A DNA stretch of 25,803 bases from Dehalococcoidia bacterium (GCA_030740315.1 JASLXN010000004.1:1-25803), one strand, 5' to 3'; shown: positions 1-7,974, counted from the first letter of the stretch. Numbers and translations are program-made. The notes: a model not told the origin generated them from the sequence alone.

Positions 1-371
1 AAGTTGTCCCTAGTGGAGTTTATCCCCTTAAGCACCTTCAGTGGGTTTCGGGCATGTACAGTTTCAGCATCCGCCGCCGGCCGGAACAGCCTGGCCGGCA
101 CGTTTGTGTCCCTCTTACTCCGCCCCCTCCGCAAAGAAAAGGTGCCTGTGTTTAACCAATTCTCACCGGCGGTAGCAGCCTACAGGTTGTCGTTTGTTGC
201 GCCCGCTATACACCTCCATCGGACGGACCTTAAATAAGTCCAGCTAAGTATGGCGTTATCCAGCAGGCTCTGAACAATCAAGTCAACACCCCTAACGTTG
301 TCCCGCAATCCGTCTGGGCGCCACCGAAGGGGGCACAGGTGGTGCCGGGGCGCCCTTGGTGTGGCCGCGGT
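1..371. other. Gene-free left edge, unidentified
   Basis: I found no convincing coding region here. The open frames are short, their translations resemble no family I know, and none has a good ribosome binding site. A GC-rich inverted repeat at about 76-99 (GCCGGCC, 10-nt loop, GGCCGGC) and a second structured patch at 316-355 suggest folded RNA or repeat DNA. I tried to fit the stretch to tmRNA, SRP RNA, RNase P RNA and a cobalamin riboswitch and saw none of their conserved boxes. It could be a decayed gene, a non-coding RNA cut by the window edge, or the tail of something lying outside the window. Confidence 0.4.
316..355 (-). terminator. Possible terminator-like hairpin after ridA
   Basis: Outer arms GGGCGCC (316-322) and GGCGCCC (349-355) can pair, with an inner GGCAC/GTGCC stem (332-336 with 342-346). 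It lies just beyond the ridA stop codon on the minus strand. There is no T-tract after the stem in the ridA direction, so it is at best an atypical terminator or an mRNA-end stabiliser. Confidence 0.3.
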
Positions 372-740
372 TCAAGCCAGGGCGATGGCCTCTATCTCTA
401 TGCGTGCTCCTAGGGCCATGGCGGCCACCTGCACGGTGGTCCGGGCAGGGGGTTCAAAGGGGAAGTAGCCGGCGTAGACCTCGTTCATGGCGGCGAAATC
501 GGCCATGTCTGCCAGGTAAACGGTGGTCTTAAGAACCTTCTCCATGGTGGAACCCGCATTTTTCAGCACTGAGGCGATGTTGTCCAGGGTCTGTCGGGTC
601 TCGGCCTCTATGCCTCCTCGGACCATTTCCGTGGTGCCGGGTAGCAGAGGGATGCTGCCGGATACAAAGACAAGACCGCCGGCCTTTACCGCCTGGCTAA
701 GGGGTACCCTCTTCAAAGGCCCTATAACCTCTCTATCCAT
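372..740 (-). CDS. ridA: RidA/YjgF family enamine-imine deaminase
   Basis: RidA proteins hydrolyse reactive 2-iminobutanoate and 2-iminopropanoate, by-products of PLP enzymes, to 2-oxoacids and ammonia in the cytoplasm. The protein is 122 residues, a normal family length. It carries the C-terminal signature with the substrate-binding arginine near residue 100 (PPARTTVQV) and the glutamate-containing end IEIEAIA. I place the start at 740 rather than the longer frame from 779: GGAGGAGCCC stands directly before this ATG and the longer version only adds 13 unlike residues. It lies about 240 bp downstream of the glutamate synthase genes on the same strand. The two could be co-transcribed, which would fit a role in amino-nitrogen metabolism, but the gap and a hairpin between them leave an independent promoter possible. 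Confidence 0.88.
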   Translation of the reverse strand: MDREVIGPLKRVPLSQAVKAGGLVFVSGSIPLLPGTTEMVRGGIEAETRQTLDNIASVLKNAGSTMEKVLKTTVYLADMADFAAMNEVYAGYFPFEPPARTTVQVAAMALGARIEIEAIALA

Positions 741-977
741 GGGCTCCTCCTTGAGAAAATAGTATCCAAAATCATACACCTATTCTCGAGGCCGTATCCG
801 TTTTGGCGTTGGGGCGATTTATACCGGGTGCCTGCGGTGTCCAGTCCAGGCAGTGTGTTACGGGAGCGTGTAGGGCGTTGAATAAAAAAGGGGAACAGCC
901 AGGGATAAGGAATGACCCATCCTCATACCACCGGGGAGAGTGATGGCCGCGATGGTAGGATGTTTGCTTACGGGGCC

Positions 978-1799
978 CTATTTGACCTTCCATCTGGAAA
1001 CGGGCCCCTCTATGCCCCTGTGGGTGGGGGCATAGAGGGGCCCGTAGGGGCGGAGGTAGAGGGGGAAGAGCTTGACGAAAGGCTGATCCAACACCTTTGC
1101 TGGCTCCACCTCAAAGTAGCCGCAGTACTCGGTTACCAATTCCTCAAGCAGCTTCTCCTCATCCTCATCGGGCTGGGTCACCCCCACCTCTTTACCCAAC
1201 TGGTGCTCTTCCACGACGCCCCGTAGGAAAATCACGCCGGCGTGCATGCCGGTTCCTATGAATCTGGCCAGGTGGTGCGCACTTTTCCCCAGGGTCAGCC
1301 CCAGGGCCACCAAGACGCCTCCAGCCATGTACTCGCCCAGAAAGTCCTGAGCGGTGCCGCCGATGACCAGATTAGGACGCCTATCGCCAAACTCCTTCAT
1401 GTGGACCCCGGCCCGGTAGCCGACATCGTCCCGGACGAATATATTACCTCCCCGGGCGGAGAGGCCGGTGATATCACCCGCCATGCCGTGTACGATGATG
1501 GTGCCGCGGTTCATGGTGTTCCCGCAGCCATCCTGGGCGTTGCCATGTACCGTAACCCGCGGGCCATCCAAGAAAGACCCCAAGTCATTGCCGGGGACGC
1601 CGAAGATTTCTATCTGCACCGGACGGTCCAAGTCAGTGCCGATGTAGCGCTGCCCGGCCACGCCGTGCAGTTCAATCCGGTCGGCCCCATCCGCCACCAG
1701 GGATCTGAGGATGCTGTTCAACTCCCTATAATGTAGCCCTGCGGTTTCCACCCGGGCCACAGAACCGTTCTCGTGGAGTTTTACCCGCTCTACCCTCAT
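978..1799 (-). CDS. Glutamate synthase GXGXG (alpha-subunit C-terminal) domain protein
   Basis: This is the stand-alone form of the beta-helical GXGXG domain found at the C-terminus of the large glutamate synthase subunit, where it has a structural role next to the ammonia channel. The protein has 273 residues. The repeats are visible across roughly residues 75-185 as glycine-rich turns such as GNAQDGCGN, GTIIVHGMAGD, GGNIFVRDDVG and VIGGTAQDF. The ATG at 1799 follows GGGGAGTGAGACG and begins a few bases after the FMN-domain gene ends, so translation is probably coupled. The last 20 or so codons are unusual: they lie within a long perfect palindrome (1000-1045), giving a tail of the type YGPLYAPTHRGIEGPV that does not look like part of the domain fold. 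Identification is from motif pattern and gene order. Confidence 0.9.
   Translation of the reverse strand: MRVERVKLHENGSVARVETAGLHYRELNSILRSLVADGADRIELHGVAGQRYIGTDLDRPVQIEIFGVPGNDLGSFLDGPRVTVHGNAQDGCGNTMNRGTIIVHGMAGDITGLSARGGNIFVRDDVGYRAGVHMKEFGDRRPNLVIGGTAQDFLGEYMAGGVLVALGLTLGKSAHHLARFIGTGMHAGVIFLRGVVEEHQLGKEVGVTQPDEDEEKLLEELVTEYCGYFEVEPAKVLDQPFVKLFPLYLRPYGPLYAPTHRGIEGPVSRWKVK
1000..1045. repeat. 19-bp perfect inverted repeat inside the 3' end of the GXGXG gene
   Basis: The arms 1000-1018 and 1027-1045 (ACGGGCCCCTCTATGCCCC and its exact complement) pair over 19 bp around an 8-nt loop. The palindrome is translated in the GXGXG-domain gene and ends about 20 bp before its stop codon. On the minus-strand transcript the stem is followed by only a short run of T. 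It may act as a terminator, as an mRNA 3'-end stabiliser between this gene and ridA, or be an inserted palindromic element that supplied a new C-terminus. Confidence 0.85.
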
Positions 1800-1803
1800 C
1801 GTC

Positions 1804-3381
1804 TCACTCCCCGGCCAGACTCACCCCTAGGATATCCGCCTCCTCCCTGGTGAGTCCCACACCCCGCAGGTGCAGCCGATTACCGCGTAGGCTCTCTATA
1901 GCATTTATTCCCATAGCGCCCAGCATTTCCTTAATCTCATGGCTCCAAGCCTCTACGAGGTTGGCTATCCGCTGCGCTGCAATCTCCGGGTTCTGGCGCT
2001 TGGTCAGCTTATCATCGGTGGTGGTAATTCCCCAGGCACACCTGCCGGTGTAGCACGCCTGACATTCGGTGCAGCCCATAGCGATGAGGGCTGCAGTACC
2101 GATGTAGACGGCATCCACCCCCAGTGCGATGGCTTTGGTGACATCGCCGCTGTTCCGAAAGCCGCCTGCGGCCACCAGGGACACCCGGTTGCGGATGCCC
2201 TCGCTGCGCAGCCTCTGGTCTACGGAGGCTATAGCCATCTCAATAGGGATGCCCAAGTTGTCCCTGATAATCTTGGGGGCCGCCCCAGTTGAGCCCCTAA
2301 TGCCGTCCAGAGCGATGATGTCCGCACCGGCGCGGGCAATACCCGAGGCGATGGCACCGGAGTTGTGCACAGCCGCAATCTTGACGCTGACTGGTTTAGT
2401 ATAGTTGGTGGCCTCTTTCAAGGCGTATATGAGTTGGGACAGGTCCTCAATGGAGTAAATATCGTGTTGCGGGGCCGGAGAGAGAGCATCGGTCCCGGTG
2501 GGAATCATGCGGGTTGTAGCCACCTCGGCGCTGATTTTTTCCCCCGGCAGGTGGCCCCCGATGCCCGGTTTGGCACCCTGGCCTATCTTGATTTCAAGCA
2601 CACGGGCCACATCTAGGTATTCCGGGTGGACCCCAAAGCGGCCTGAAGCCACCTGGGCGATGGTGTTGCCGCCATACCTGTAGAGCTTGGGGTGCAGCCC
2701 TCCCTCACCGGTGTTGAAAAGGGTACCCAGCATGGACGCCGCACGGGCCAGCGACTCATGGACATTGATACTTACGGCGCCGTAAGACATGGCCGAAAAG
2801 AGCACGGGGGTCTCTATCATGATCTGAGGGGCCAGCCGAGTGCCGAGCCTCCCAGTTGCGGGGTCGATCTGCACCTGGTCCGGTTTGCTGCCCAGGTAAG
2901 TCCTCAATTCCATAGGCTCCCGGAGGGGGTCTATGGAGGGGTTGGTGACCTGGCTGGCGTTGAGGCAAAGCTTGTCCCAGTAGCTTGTCCAGGGCTTATC
3001 GTTGCCCATGCCGGTGATGAGAACGCCGCCGGTCTCCGCCTGGCGAGTGATGTCTTCAATCACCTCCGGTCGCCAATAGGCGTTGTCCCGGTACTCCACC
3101 GGGTTGTGGCGAATTTCAATGGCACTGGTGGGGCAGAACACCACGCAGCGGTGACAGCCCACGCAGTTGGTGTCAACGGCCTCAACCCGGTCGGCGGACT
3201 CATCATAATACTGTGCCCCAAAGCTGCACTGCTCCACACAGCCCTGGCAGCGTATGCACCTGCGGTCACTGCGCTCCACCCGAAAACGGGGCTTCAGATA
3301 GCTCGGCATATGGCAATGGTAGCTGGGGAGGGCGGTGCTCTGGGCATGGCTGGCCTTGGGGTTGTTCTTGATAACGGTCAT
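1804..3381 (-). CDS. gltB: Glutamate synthase FMN/Fe-S synthase-domain protein
   Basis: This 525-residue protein is the central FMN domain of glutamate synthase, which aminates 2-oxoglutarate and reduces the imine to glutamate. An N-terminal ferredoxin domain (about residues 30-90) carries two CxxCxxC...C sets, CIRCQGCVEQC and CVGCHRCVVFC. The FMN barrel follows with SAMSYGAVS, GEGG, GQGAKPGIGG and LDGIRGSTGAAP. Near the end CTECQACYTGRC matches the cysteine pattern of the family's [3Fe-4S] cluster. I chose the ATG at 3381 because it overlaps the stop of the glutaminase gene as ATGA; the frame extends to 3480 but that part would lie inside the neighbour and looks like shadow translation. This fused ferredoxin plus FMN arrangement is the archaeal-type split enzyme, also seen in some anaerobic bacteria. 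Confidence 0.93.
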   Translation of the reverse strand: MTVIKNNPKASHAQSTALPSYHCHMPSYLKPRFRVERSDRRCIRCQGCVEQCSFGAQYYDESADRVEAVDTNCVGCHRCVVFCPTSAIEIRHNPVEYRDNAYWRPEVIEDITRQAETGGVLITGMGNDKPWTSYWDKLCLNASQVTNPSIDPLREPMELRTYLGSKPDQVQIDPATGRLGTRLAPQIMIETPVLFSAMSYGAVSINVHESLARAASMLGTLFNTGEGGLHPKLYRYGGNTIAQVASGRFGVHPEYLDVARVLEIKIGQGAKPGIGGHLPGEKISAEVATTRMIPTGTDALSPAPQHDIYSIEDLSQLIYALKEATNYTKPVSVKIAAVHNSGAIASGIARAGADIIALDGIRGSTGAAPKIIRDNLGIPIEMAIASVDQRLRSEGIRNRVSLVAAGGFRNSGDVTKAIALGVDAVYIGTAALIAMGCTECQACYTGRCAWGITTTDDKLTKRQNPEIAAQRIANLVEAWSHEIKEMLGAMGINAIESLRGNRLHLRGVGLTREEADILGVSLAGE

Positions 3382-4529
3382 CGGCCCACCGCTTCGCGGT
3401 TCTGGACATCCCATTCCTTGGGAAGCGCCACAGGCTCTCCCAGTCTCCCCACCACCGGCTCCCCGCCTCGCGGTTTCCAAGAGCGCTCTATATCAGGGCA
3501 CACCAGCGTTATGGCCGACTCCTCAGAGGAGATAAAGAGCACATCACCCTTGACGGCTGCGCTGAGGGGGCGCAGCCGGATGCGGTCCGTCAAGCCAATC
3601 ATCTCTCCGTTGTGGGCAATGATGAGCGTGAAAGGCCCGTTAAGGAGTAGGCCACCGTATGCCTGGCGGAGTGCCGTTACCATCTCCCTCTTCTCATCGG
3701 GCATGCGGTCCACCTCTTCCCACAGGGGTGAAGCGAGCACCGTGGCCATGGTGGAGACGGGTAGGCCGTGGCGACGCACCAGCAGATCTACGGCATAGGC
3801 GGCCACCTCGGTGTCCGTCTGCATGGTGCAGTGGTATCCATGCATCTCCAGGTAGCGCCTGTTGATGCCGTAGGAGGAAATCTCGCCATTGTGCACCACG
3901 GTCCAGTCCAAGATGTTGAAGGGGTGGGCGCCACCCCACCAGCCGGGTGTGTTGGTAGGGAACCGGCCGTGGGAGGTCCACAAATATCCCTCGTAGTCCT
4001 CCAGCCGGTAGAAATCGGCCACATCCTCTGGGAAGCCAATCCCTTTGAACACGCCCATGTTCTTGCCGCTGGAAAAGATGAAGGTATCCGGTATGGTGGT
4101 GTTGGCCTGCATCACTTTATCTACCACCAGGTCATCATCCGATACCACCAGGCAAGGGTCCTTGCGGGGGGTCACGAAATAGCGCCACAGCCCGGGTGGG
4201 TTTGTGACACCCGGACGGGTGCGTATGGGAATCTCCTCGGAACGAACCACATCGAACTCGTCTTTGAGGAAGACCTCGGTCTTATCCTTGGCGCTGCGGC
4301 CCATATACATTATATGGAGGGCATAGTAGTCTGCGAAGTCCGGGTAGAGGCCATACACGGCGAAGCCCCCACCCAGGCCGTTGCCCCGGTCATGCATATT
4401 GGCGATGGCCCGGACCGTATCCGCACCGGAGAAGAGCCGCCCGGAAACATCCATCATACCGAACAAGGAGCAGGCGTCTGTTACCTTATCGTCTTTGTAC
4501 CGATTATCTGGGTTTAATATATCTTTCAC
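3378..4529 (-). CDS. Glutamate synthase glutaminase (class II amidotransferase) protein
   Basis: The protein (383 residues) is the stand-alone glutamine amidotransferase domain, which hydrolyses glutamine and supplies ammonia to the FMN subunit. The probable nucleophile is Cys20 in DACSLFGMMD. Nineteen residues precede it and are probably removed, as happens in known glutamate synthases. Further class II features are HGRFPTNTPGWWGGAHPF (glutamine-carboxylate arginine), VHNGEISSYG and the QTDTEV motif. The start is GTG at 4529: an in-frame TGA lies two codons upstream, so no longer version is possible, and no strong ribosome binding site is visible. The stop overlaps the FMN-domain start by four bases (ATGA), indicating coupled translation. 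The long inserts between the nucleophile and HGRF are typical of the split archaeal-type enzyme rather than of the E. coli large subunit. Confidence 0.92.
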   Translation of the reverse strand: MKDILNPDNRYKDDKVTDACSLFGMMDVSGRLFSGADTVRAIANMHDRGNGLGGGFAVYGLYPDFADYYALHIMYMGRSAKDKTEVFLKDEFDVVRSEEIPIRTRPGVTNPPGLWRYFVTPRKDPCLVVSDDDLVVDKVMQANTTIPDTFIFSSGKNMGVFKGIGFPEDVADFYRLEDYEGYLWTSHGRFPTNTPGWWGGAHPFNILDWTVVHNGEISSYGINRRYLEMHGYHCTMQTDTEVAAYAVDLLVRRHGLPVSTMATVLASPLWEEVDRMPDEKREMVTALRQAYGGLLLNGPFTLIIAHNGEMIGLTDRIRLRPLSAAVKGDVLFISSEESAITLVCPDIERSWKPRGGEPVVGRLGEPVALPKEWDVQNREAVGR

Positions 4530-4555
4530 AGTTCATCGCTTTCAGGTGTGACCGC

Positions 4556-5884
4556 TTATTTAGCCGCCAGGCCCCCGGCGAGGCTGCCCTCGTACCCCAT
4601 ACCACCATCGCCGAGCCAGGCGTCCCGAAGGGGCCGGGGGAGAGAGACCAGCCCAAAACCGTCCTCCAGTAAACGGTCCTGGAAGTCCACCACGGGCACA
4701 CGATCCCGCATCAGGCGGAACAGTACTCCCGCCTGGTCGATATCCCCTTGCAGTAGGAACCCCACCAGCCGCCCCTCCCGGAGCACTACCTTCTTGTAGA
4801 CTCCATTTTCGTTGACGGTATCGGTCTGAACGGAGTCTTCCGCACCAGGGTCGAACAGGCCCGCCGAGGCCAGAGCTATGTCAAAATAGCTGAAGGAGTT
4901 CATGGCAGTGCAGCCGTCGTATTCATGGTGGCCACCCGCCATGTTGAGCCCGGCGATACGCCCCCCTATGTAAGCGTTGGGCCATATGGCCACCACGCGA
5001 TGGGAGTCATAGATAAAATCATAGGCCTCAGCCACATCCCCGCAGGCAAACACCCCTGGCACGGTGGTCTCCATGTACCGATCCACCACGATACCACGGT
5101 TCACCTCTATGGGTGTCTCACGCACCAACTCTAACCTGGGGGCCACTCCCACGGCAACGCCCACCAGGTCGCAGGGAATCTCCTCTCCGCTGCTCAGAGT
5201 CACCGCACCCACCCGCGAAGGGTCCGACGACGCAGGTAGGATGCCAGCGACGCTGTGGCCGGTTACCACGCGCACCTCAAGCTCTCGCAGCCGGGCCTCA
5301 ACCATCGCAGAGGCTGTGGCATCCATCACGGCGGCTAGGGCACGATCCAGCAACTCCACCATCACAACCTCTACCCCCCCCCGCTGGATCAGGGCGCTGG
5401 TGAGGCTACAGCCGATTAGCCCACCACCCACCACCACCACTCGCCTGGCCCCCTGTTTGAGGGCGGCGTCTATGTTGCGAGCGTGGTCTATGGTGGTGAA
5501 CCTATGCACCCCGTTCAGCTCCAAGCCATCCATCCGGGGTGTAATTGGGACGCCGCCGGTGGCCAGCAACAGCCGTTCCCAGCCCAGGCGGTCCCCATTC
5601 TCCAGCACCACCTCCCGGCCCTCCAAGTCCAGCTGGGTCACCCGGGCGCCGAGGTACCGTTCCACCTTATGCCGGTCATAGAAATCTGGGGCTCTGAAGT
5701 ACATGCGGTCATCGAAGTCCCGCTCCCCCATGAGGAACTCGGAAATGGCGGGGCGGGAGTAGGCGGGGTAGGGTTCATCCGATACTAGGGCCAGCGACCC
5801 CTGTGAGTCCCCCTCGCGGATAGCCTCAACAGCACCAATACCCCCGGCCGAGTTACCGACTATTAGATATTTGTAACGGGCCAA
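4556..5884 (-). CDS. FAD-dependent NAD(P)H oxidoreductase, glutamate synthase-associated
   Basis: This is a pyridine-nucleotide-disulfide-type flavoprotein of about 442 residues. An N-terminal FAD-binding motif (LIVGNSAGGIGA) is followed by a second Rossmann motif for NAD(P)H near residue 150 (VVVVGGGLIGC) and the FAD-binding GVFACGDVAEA motif near residue 280. I see no redox-active CxxxxC pair after the first dinucleotide fold, so it resembles NADH oxidase or nitrite-reductase-type flavoproteins rather than disulfide reductases. By position between a ferredoxin and the glutaminase gene it most likely feeds electrons to the FMN/Fe-S synthase subunit in place of a canonical GltD. The start is a TTG. 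GGAGG lies three bases before one TTG (5887) and six before the next (5884), so I favour 5884. The specific electron donor is inference. Confidence 0.85.
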   Translation of the reverse strand: MARYKYLIVGNSAGGIGAVEAIREGDSQGSLALVSDEPYPAYSRPAISEFLMGERDFDDRMYFRAPDFYDRHKVERYLGARVTQLDLEGREVVLENGDRLGWERLLLATGGVPITPRMDGLELNGVHRFTTIDHARNIDAALKQGARRVVVVGGGLIGCSLTSALIQRGGVEVVMVELLDRALAAVMDATASAMVEARLRELEVRVVTGHSVAGILPASSDPSRVGAVTLSSGEEIPCDLVGVAVGVAPRLELVRETPIEVNRGIVVDRYMETTVPGVFACGDVAEAYDFIYDSHRVVAIWPNAYIGGRIAGLNMAGGHHEYDGCTAMNSFSYFDIALASAGLFDPGAEDSVQTDTVNENGVYKKVVLREGRLVGFLLQGDIDQAGVLFRLMRDRVPVVDFQDRLLEDGFGLVSLPRPLRDAWLGDGGMGYEGSLAGGLAAK

Positions 5885-5899
5885 CAATTTCCTCCAGGG

Positions 5900-6331
5900 T
5901 TACAGTACCAGTGCTCGGTTGGGGCAAACCGCAACGCATACGGGAACCTCCCGGTCAGAGCAGAGGTCGCACTTGATTATCTGTGATTTCTCGCTGTCCC
6001 TGGTGATGGCCCCGTTGGGACAGGCCAGGATACAGGTCCAACACCCGATGCACTTCTCGGGGTTGTAAGTGACCACGCCGGTCTCCGGGTTTTTGGTCAG
6101 TGCCCCGGAGACGCACGCCCAGGCGCATCGGGCCTCGTCGCAGTGCTGGCAGTTAAGGGCAAAAGAGGTGGCATCGCGCCTCTGCACGGAGATGCCTCTG
6201 GTAGGACTCGGCCTCTCGTCCTTGAAGGCCTTAATTACATCTTTGCTCTGCGAGTGCGCAGTGGCGCAATAGACCTCACAAAGACGGCAGTCTACGCAGT
6301 AGTCTTCCCGAAAGCGAACCCTGTTCACCAT
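5900..6331 (-). CDS. Four-cluster ferredoxin (CooF/HycB-like)
   Basis: A 143-residue iron-sulfur protein with four cysteine groups, typical of polyferredoxin electron-transfer subunits: CVDCRLCEVYC near the N-terminus, CQHCDEARCAWAC, CIGCWTCILAC and CDLCSDREVPVCVAVC near the C-terminus. It probably carries electrons in the cytoplasm, here between an NAD(P)H flavoprotein or another donor and glutamate synthase. The frame opens with GTG at 6370, but I prefer ATG at 6331: AAAGGGG sits seven bases upstream of it and the consensus-like promoter (6361-6390) would start transcription downstream of that GTG. The first gene of the operon, it ends 15 bases before the flavoprotein start. A partner role with hydrogenase or CO dehydrogenase, as in CooF, cannot be excluded, but no such genes are nearby. 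Confidence 0.88.
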   Translation of the reverse strand: MVNRVRFREDYCVDCRLCEVYCATAHSQSKDVIKAFKDERPSPTRGISVQRRDATSFALNCQHCDEARCAWACVSGALTKNPETGVVTYNPEKCIGCWTCILACPNGAITRDSEKSQIIKCDLCSDREVPVCVAVCPNRALVL

Positions 6332-6360
6332 GTGTCGCCCCTTTAACGTATAGGCCTTTA

Positions 6361-6390
6361 ATTCTCCCACGGATATGGCGCTGCTGTCAA
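6361..6390 (-). promoter_or_regulatory. Promoter of the ferredoxin-glutamate synthase operon
   Basis: On the minus strand TTGACA (6385-6390) and GAGAAT (6361-6366) are separated by 18 bp. The -35 box is a full sigma-70 consensus and the -10 box matches at four of six positions. Transcription would begin near 6354, leaving a leader of about 23 nt before the ferredoxin ATG. No operator is evident. Confidence 0.6.
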
Positions 6391-6481
6391 ATAGCGGGGG
6401 CGCTTCCCCTATCTGTGGGAAACGGGAACTAGCAATGGCCCGGTGCAGGGCGCGCAGAAAGGCCCTCAGTGGTAGAGGTTA

Positions 6482-6490
6482 TGGTATCAT
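6482..6490 (+). promoter_or_regulatory. Candidate extended -10 promoter for the SDR gene
   Basis: TGGTATCAT forms an extended -10 element (TGn before TATCAT) with no clear -35 box. It would give a leader of roughly 36 nt ending in the strong ribosome binding site AGGAGG before the ATG at 6533. Confidence 0.35.
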
Positions 6491-6532
6491 TGAGACCGAA
6501 TAAATTCAAAGTCAGAACACAGGAGGCCGGAA

Positions 6533-7288
6533 ATGAAACTCTCAGGTAAAGTAGCCATCGTCACGGCCGCCGCCGGGGTGGGTATAGGGCAGGCCACCAC
6601 ACGGACCCTAGCCGAGAACGGTGCTCAGGTGGTAATCAGCGATGCCCACGCTAGCCGGCCAGCCACCGTGGCCAATGCCATCAAGGAGGAGTTCGGCGTA
6701 TCCACCATGGGCGTCCAGTGCGATGTGACCGATCGCGCCCAGGTGGACGAAATGGTCAAGAAGACTCTGGACGCCTTCGGTCGCATCGATATCCTGGTGA
6801 ACAATGCGGGCACCAACCGGGTAAGCAAAGTGGTAGATATGACCGATGAAAGCTGGGATCTGGTCATCAATGTTAACCTCAAGGGCACCTTTTACTGCAC
6901 CCGCGCCGTGCTGCCCACCATGATTGGCCAGAAGGGTGGAAAGATAATAAACCTGTCTTCCGTGGCGGGCTGGATGGGCGCTGCCGATGACGGCGCTCCC
7001 TATTGCACAGCCAAGGCCGGCCTACAGGCCTTCACCAAGGTGGTGGCCCACGAAGTGGCCGAGCACAATATCAATGTAAACGCCATCGCCCCCGGCCTTA
7101 TCCCCAACGAGTTCCTAGGACGGCTCTACCCGCAGGAGTTCTTTGAGGAGATGAGGCAGAAGACCCCCATAAAGCGGGACGGCAGGCCTTCCGATATAGC
7201 CAACGCTATCCTTTTCCTGGTATCGGAAGATTCCAGCTTCATTACGGGCGAGACCCTATGCGTGAGCGGCGGAGTGTATATGCGCTAA
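6533..7288 (+). CDS. SDR family NAD(P)-dependent oxidoreductase (FabG-like)
   Basis: The protein has 251 residues, the usual length of a classical short-chain dehydrogenase. The cofactor-binding glycine motif TAAAGVGIGQ is near residue 12, the NNAG motif near 87, the catalytic serine in NLSSVAG near 141 and YCTAK, with the catalytic Tyr and Lys, near 156. The C-terminal GETLCVSGGVYM resembles the end of FabG-type 3-oxoacyl reductases. AGGAGG sits seven bases before the ATG. It is transcribed away from the ferredoxin operon and has no partner on its own strand, so the substrate is unknown. A role in fatty acid, acyl-CoA or secondary alcohol oxidation is equally possible. Confidence 0.88.
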   Translation: MKLSGKVAIVTAAAGVGIGQATTRTLAENGAQVVISDAHASRPATVANAIKEEFGVSTMGVQCDVTDRAQVDEMVKKTLDAFGRIDILVNNAGTNRVSKVVDMTDESWDLVINVNLKGTFYCTRAVLPTMIGQKGGKIINLSSVAGWMGAADDGAPYCTAKAGLQAFTKVVAHEVAEHNINVNAIAPGLIPNEFLGRLYPQEFFEEMRQKTPIKRDGRPSDIANAILFLVSEDSSFITGETLCVSGGVYMR

Positions 7289-7686
7289 AAAGAGCACGTC
7301 CTTGCCGGATGCAGTCAGTTCAGATATAGCCAGATCAAAGCCCGTGGATGTTTCGCCCTAAGTGCTTACTTAACCCTCCTTCTGACTTCATGAGGTGTGT
7401 AAGAGTATAACGAATGAAAGAGCGGCTCCGTGACAAATCAAGAGATGAGTTGACCTGGCACCTCTATATCTTGGGTCGGCGTAAACGCACAAATGGCTGA
7501 ACGTAGCCGGGTCGAAGATCACCCGCGAAGAACCTTTCCCTTTGGGACTCTTAGCAGCAACTGGGCGGTTTGACCGCCACAGACTTGGAAACATTTTACA
7601 GCCCACCCGTTAAGCATTCTGGGTACATTCTGGGTACCAGGAAGCCAATAACCAGGGATTAATGTTAGCAAAAACCAGTGGTGCAA
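7289..7686. other. Gene-free spacer between SDR gene and tRNA-Pro
   Basis: About 400 bp without a supported gene. Short minus-strand frames exist but look like no known family and lack ribosome binding sites. A small tandem repeat, TTCTGGGTACA then TTCTGGGTACC, occurs near 7617-7639. Because the 3' end of the tRNA faces this stretch, it could be an old integration scar, but I see neither an integrase fragment nor a second copy of the tRNA end in the window. Confidence 0.5.
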
Positions 7687-7763
7687 TGGTCGGGGTGGCC
7701 GGATTCGAACCGGCGACCCCCTGAACCCCATTCAGGTGCGCTACCTGGCTGCGCTACACCCCG
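7687..7763 (-). tRNA. tRNA-Pro (anticodon GGG)
   Basis: Read on the minus strand the 77-nt gene folds as a standard tRNA. The acceptor CGGGGTG pairs with CACCCCG, the D arm is AGCGCAGCCAGGTAGCGC, and the anticodon stem CCTGA/TCAGG encloses ATGGGGT, giving anticodon GGG for proline codon CCC (and CCU). The T arm contains GGTTCGAATCC. The discriminator base is A and the 3' CCA is encoded in the DNA. The gene is divergent from dnaE. Confidence 0.95.
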
Positions 7764-7773
7764 GACCGTCATC

Positions 7774-7802
7774 ATTCTACTACACAAGGCTATATTTGGA
7801 AA
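7774..7802 (-). promoter_or_regulatory. Promoter of tRNA-Pro
   Basis: On the minus strand TTTCCA (7797-7802) and TAGAAT (7774-7779) are spaced by 17 bp, and the predicted start is only a few bases before the mature 5' end of the tRNA at 7763. The -10 box matches the consensus at five of six positions; the -35 box is weak. Confidence 0.5.
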
Positions 7803-7931
7803 GCGACGATACTGAGACTGTTCCGCAGGCATTTATTTACACTCCCACCCACCCGGTAAACAGGTACGGGGAGACCGCCCAGCAGATATGGTTCTTGGGA
7901 AAGAGGGAAGGACAACCTGAGACACCGACGG

Positions 7932-7961
7932 TTGTGGACGGTGGTACGGTTGGAATATAAT
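7932..7961 (+). promoter_or_regulatory. Promoter of dnaE with perfect -10 box
   Basis: TTGTGG (7932-7937) and TATAAT (7956-7961) are 18 bp apart. Transcription would begin near 7968, only six or seven bases before the dnaE ATG at 7975. The dnaE message would therefore be almost leaderless, which agrees with the lack of a good ribosome binding site there. Confidence 0.6.
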
Positions 7962-7974
7962 ATCATAGGCCCTG

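Noticed and set aside
4..237. 77-codon plus-strand frame at the left edge
   Set aside because: TTG start without ribosome binding site and a translation unlike any protein family.
2692..3798. Long plus-strand open frame (368 codons) across the glutamate synthase genes
   Set aside because: It lies antisense to two clearly identified genes, its translation matches no family, and long antisense frames are common in GC-rich DNA.
7289..7763. Integration (att) site at the 3' end of tRNA-Pro
   Set aside because: No integrase fragment and no second copy of the tRNA 3' end is visible in the window.
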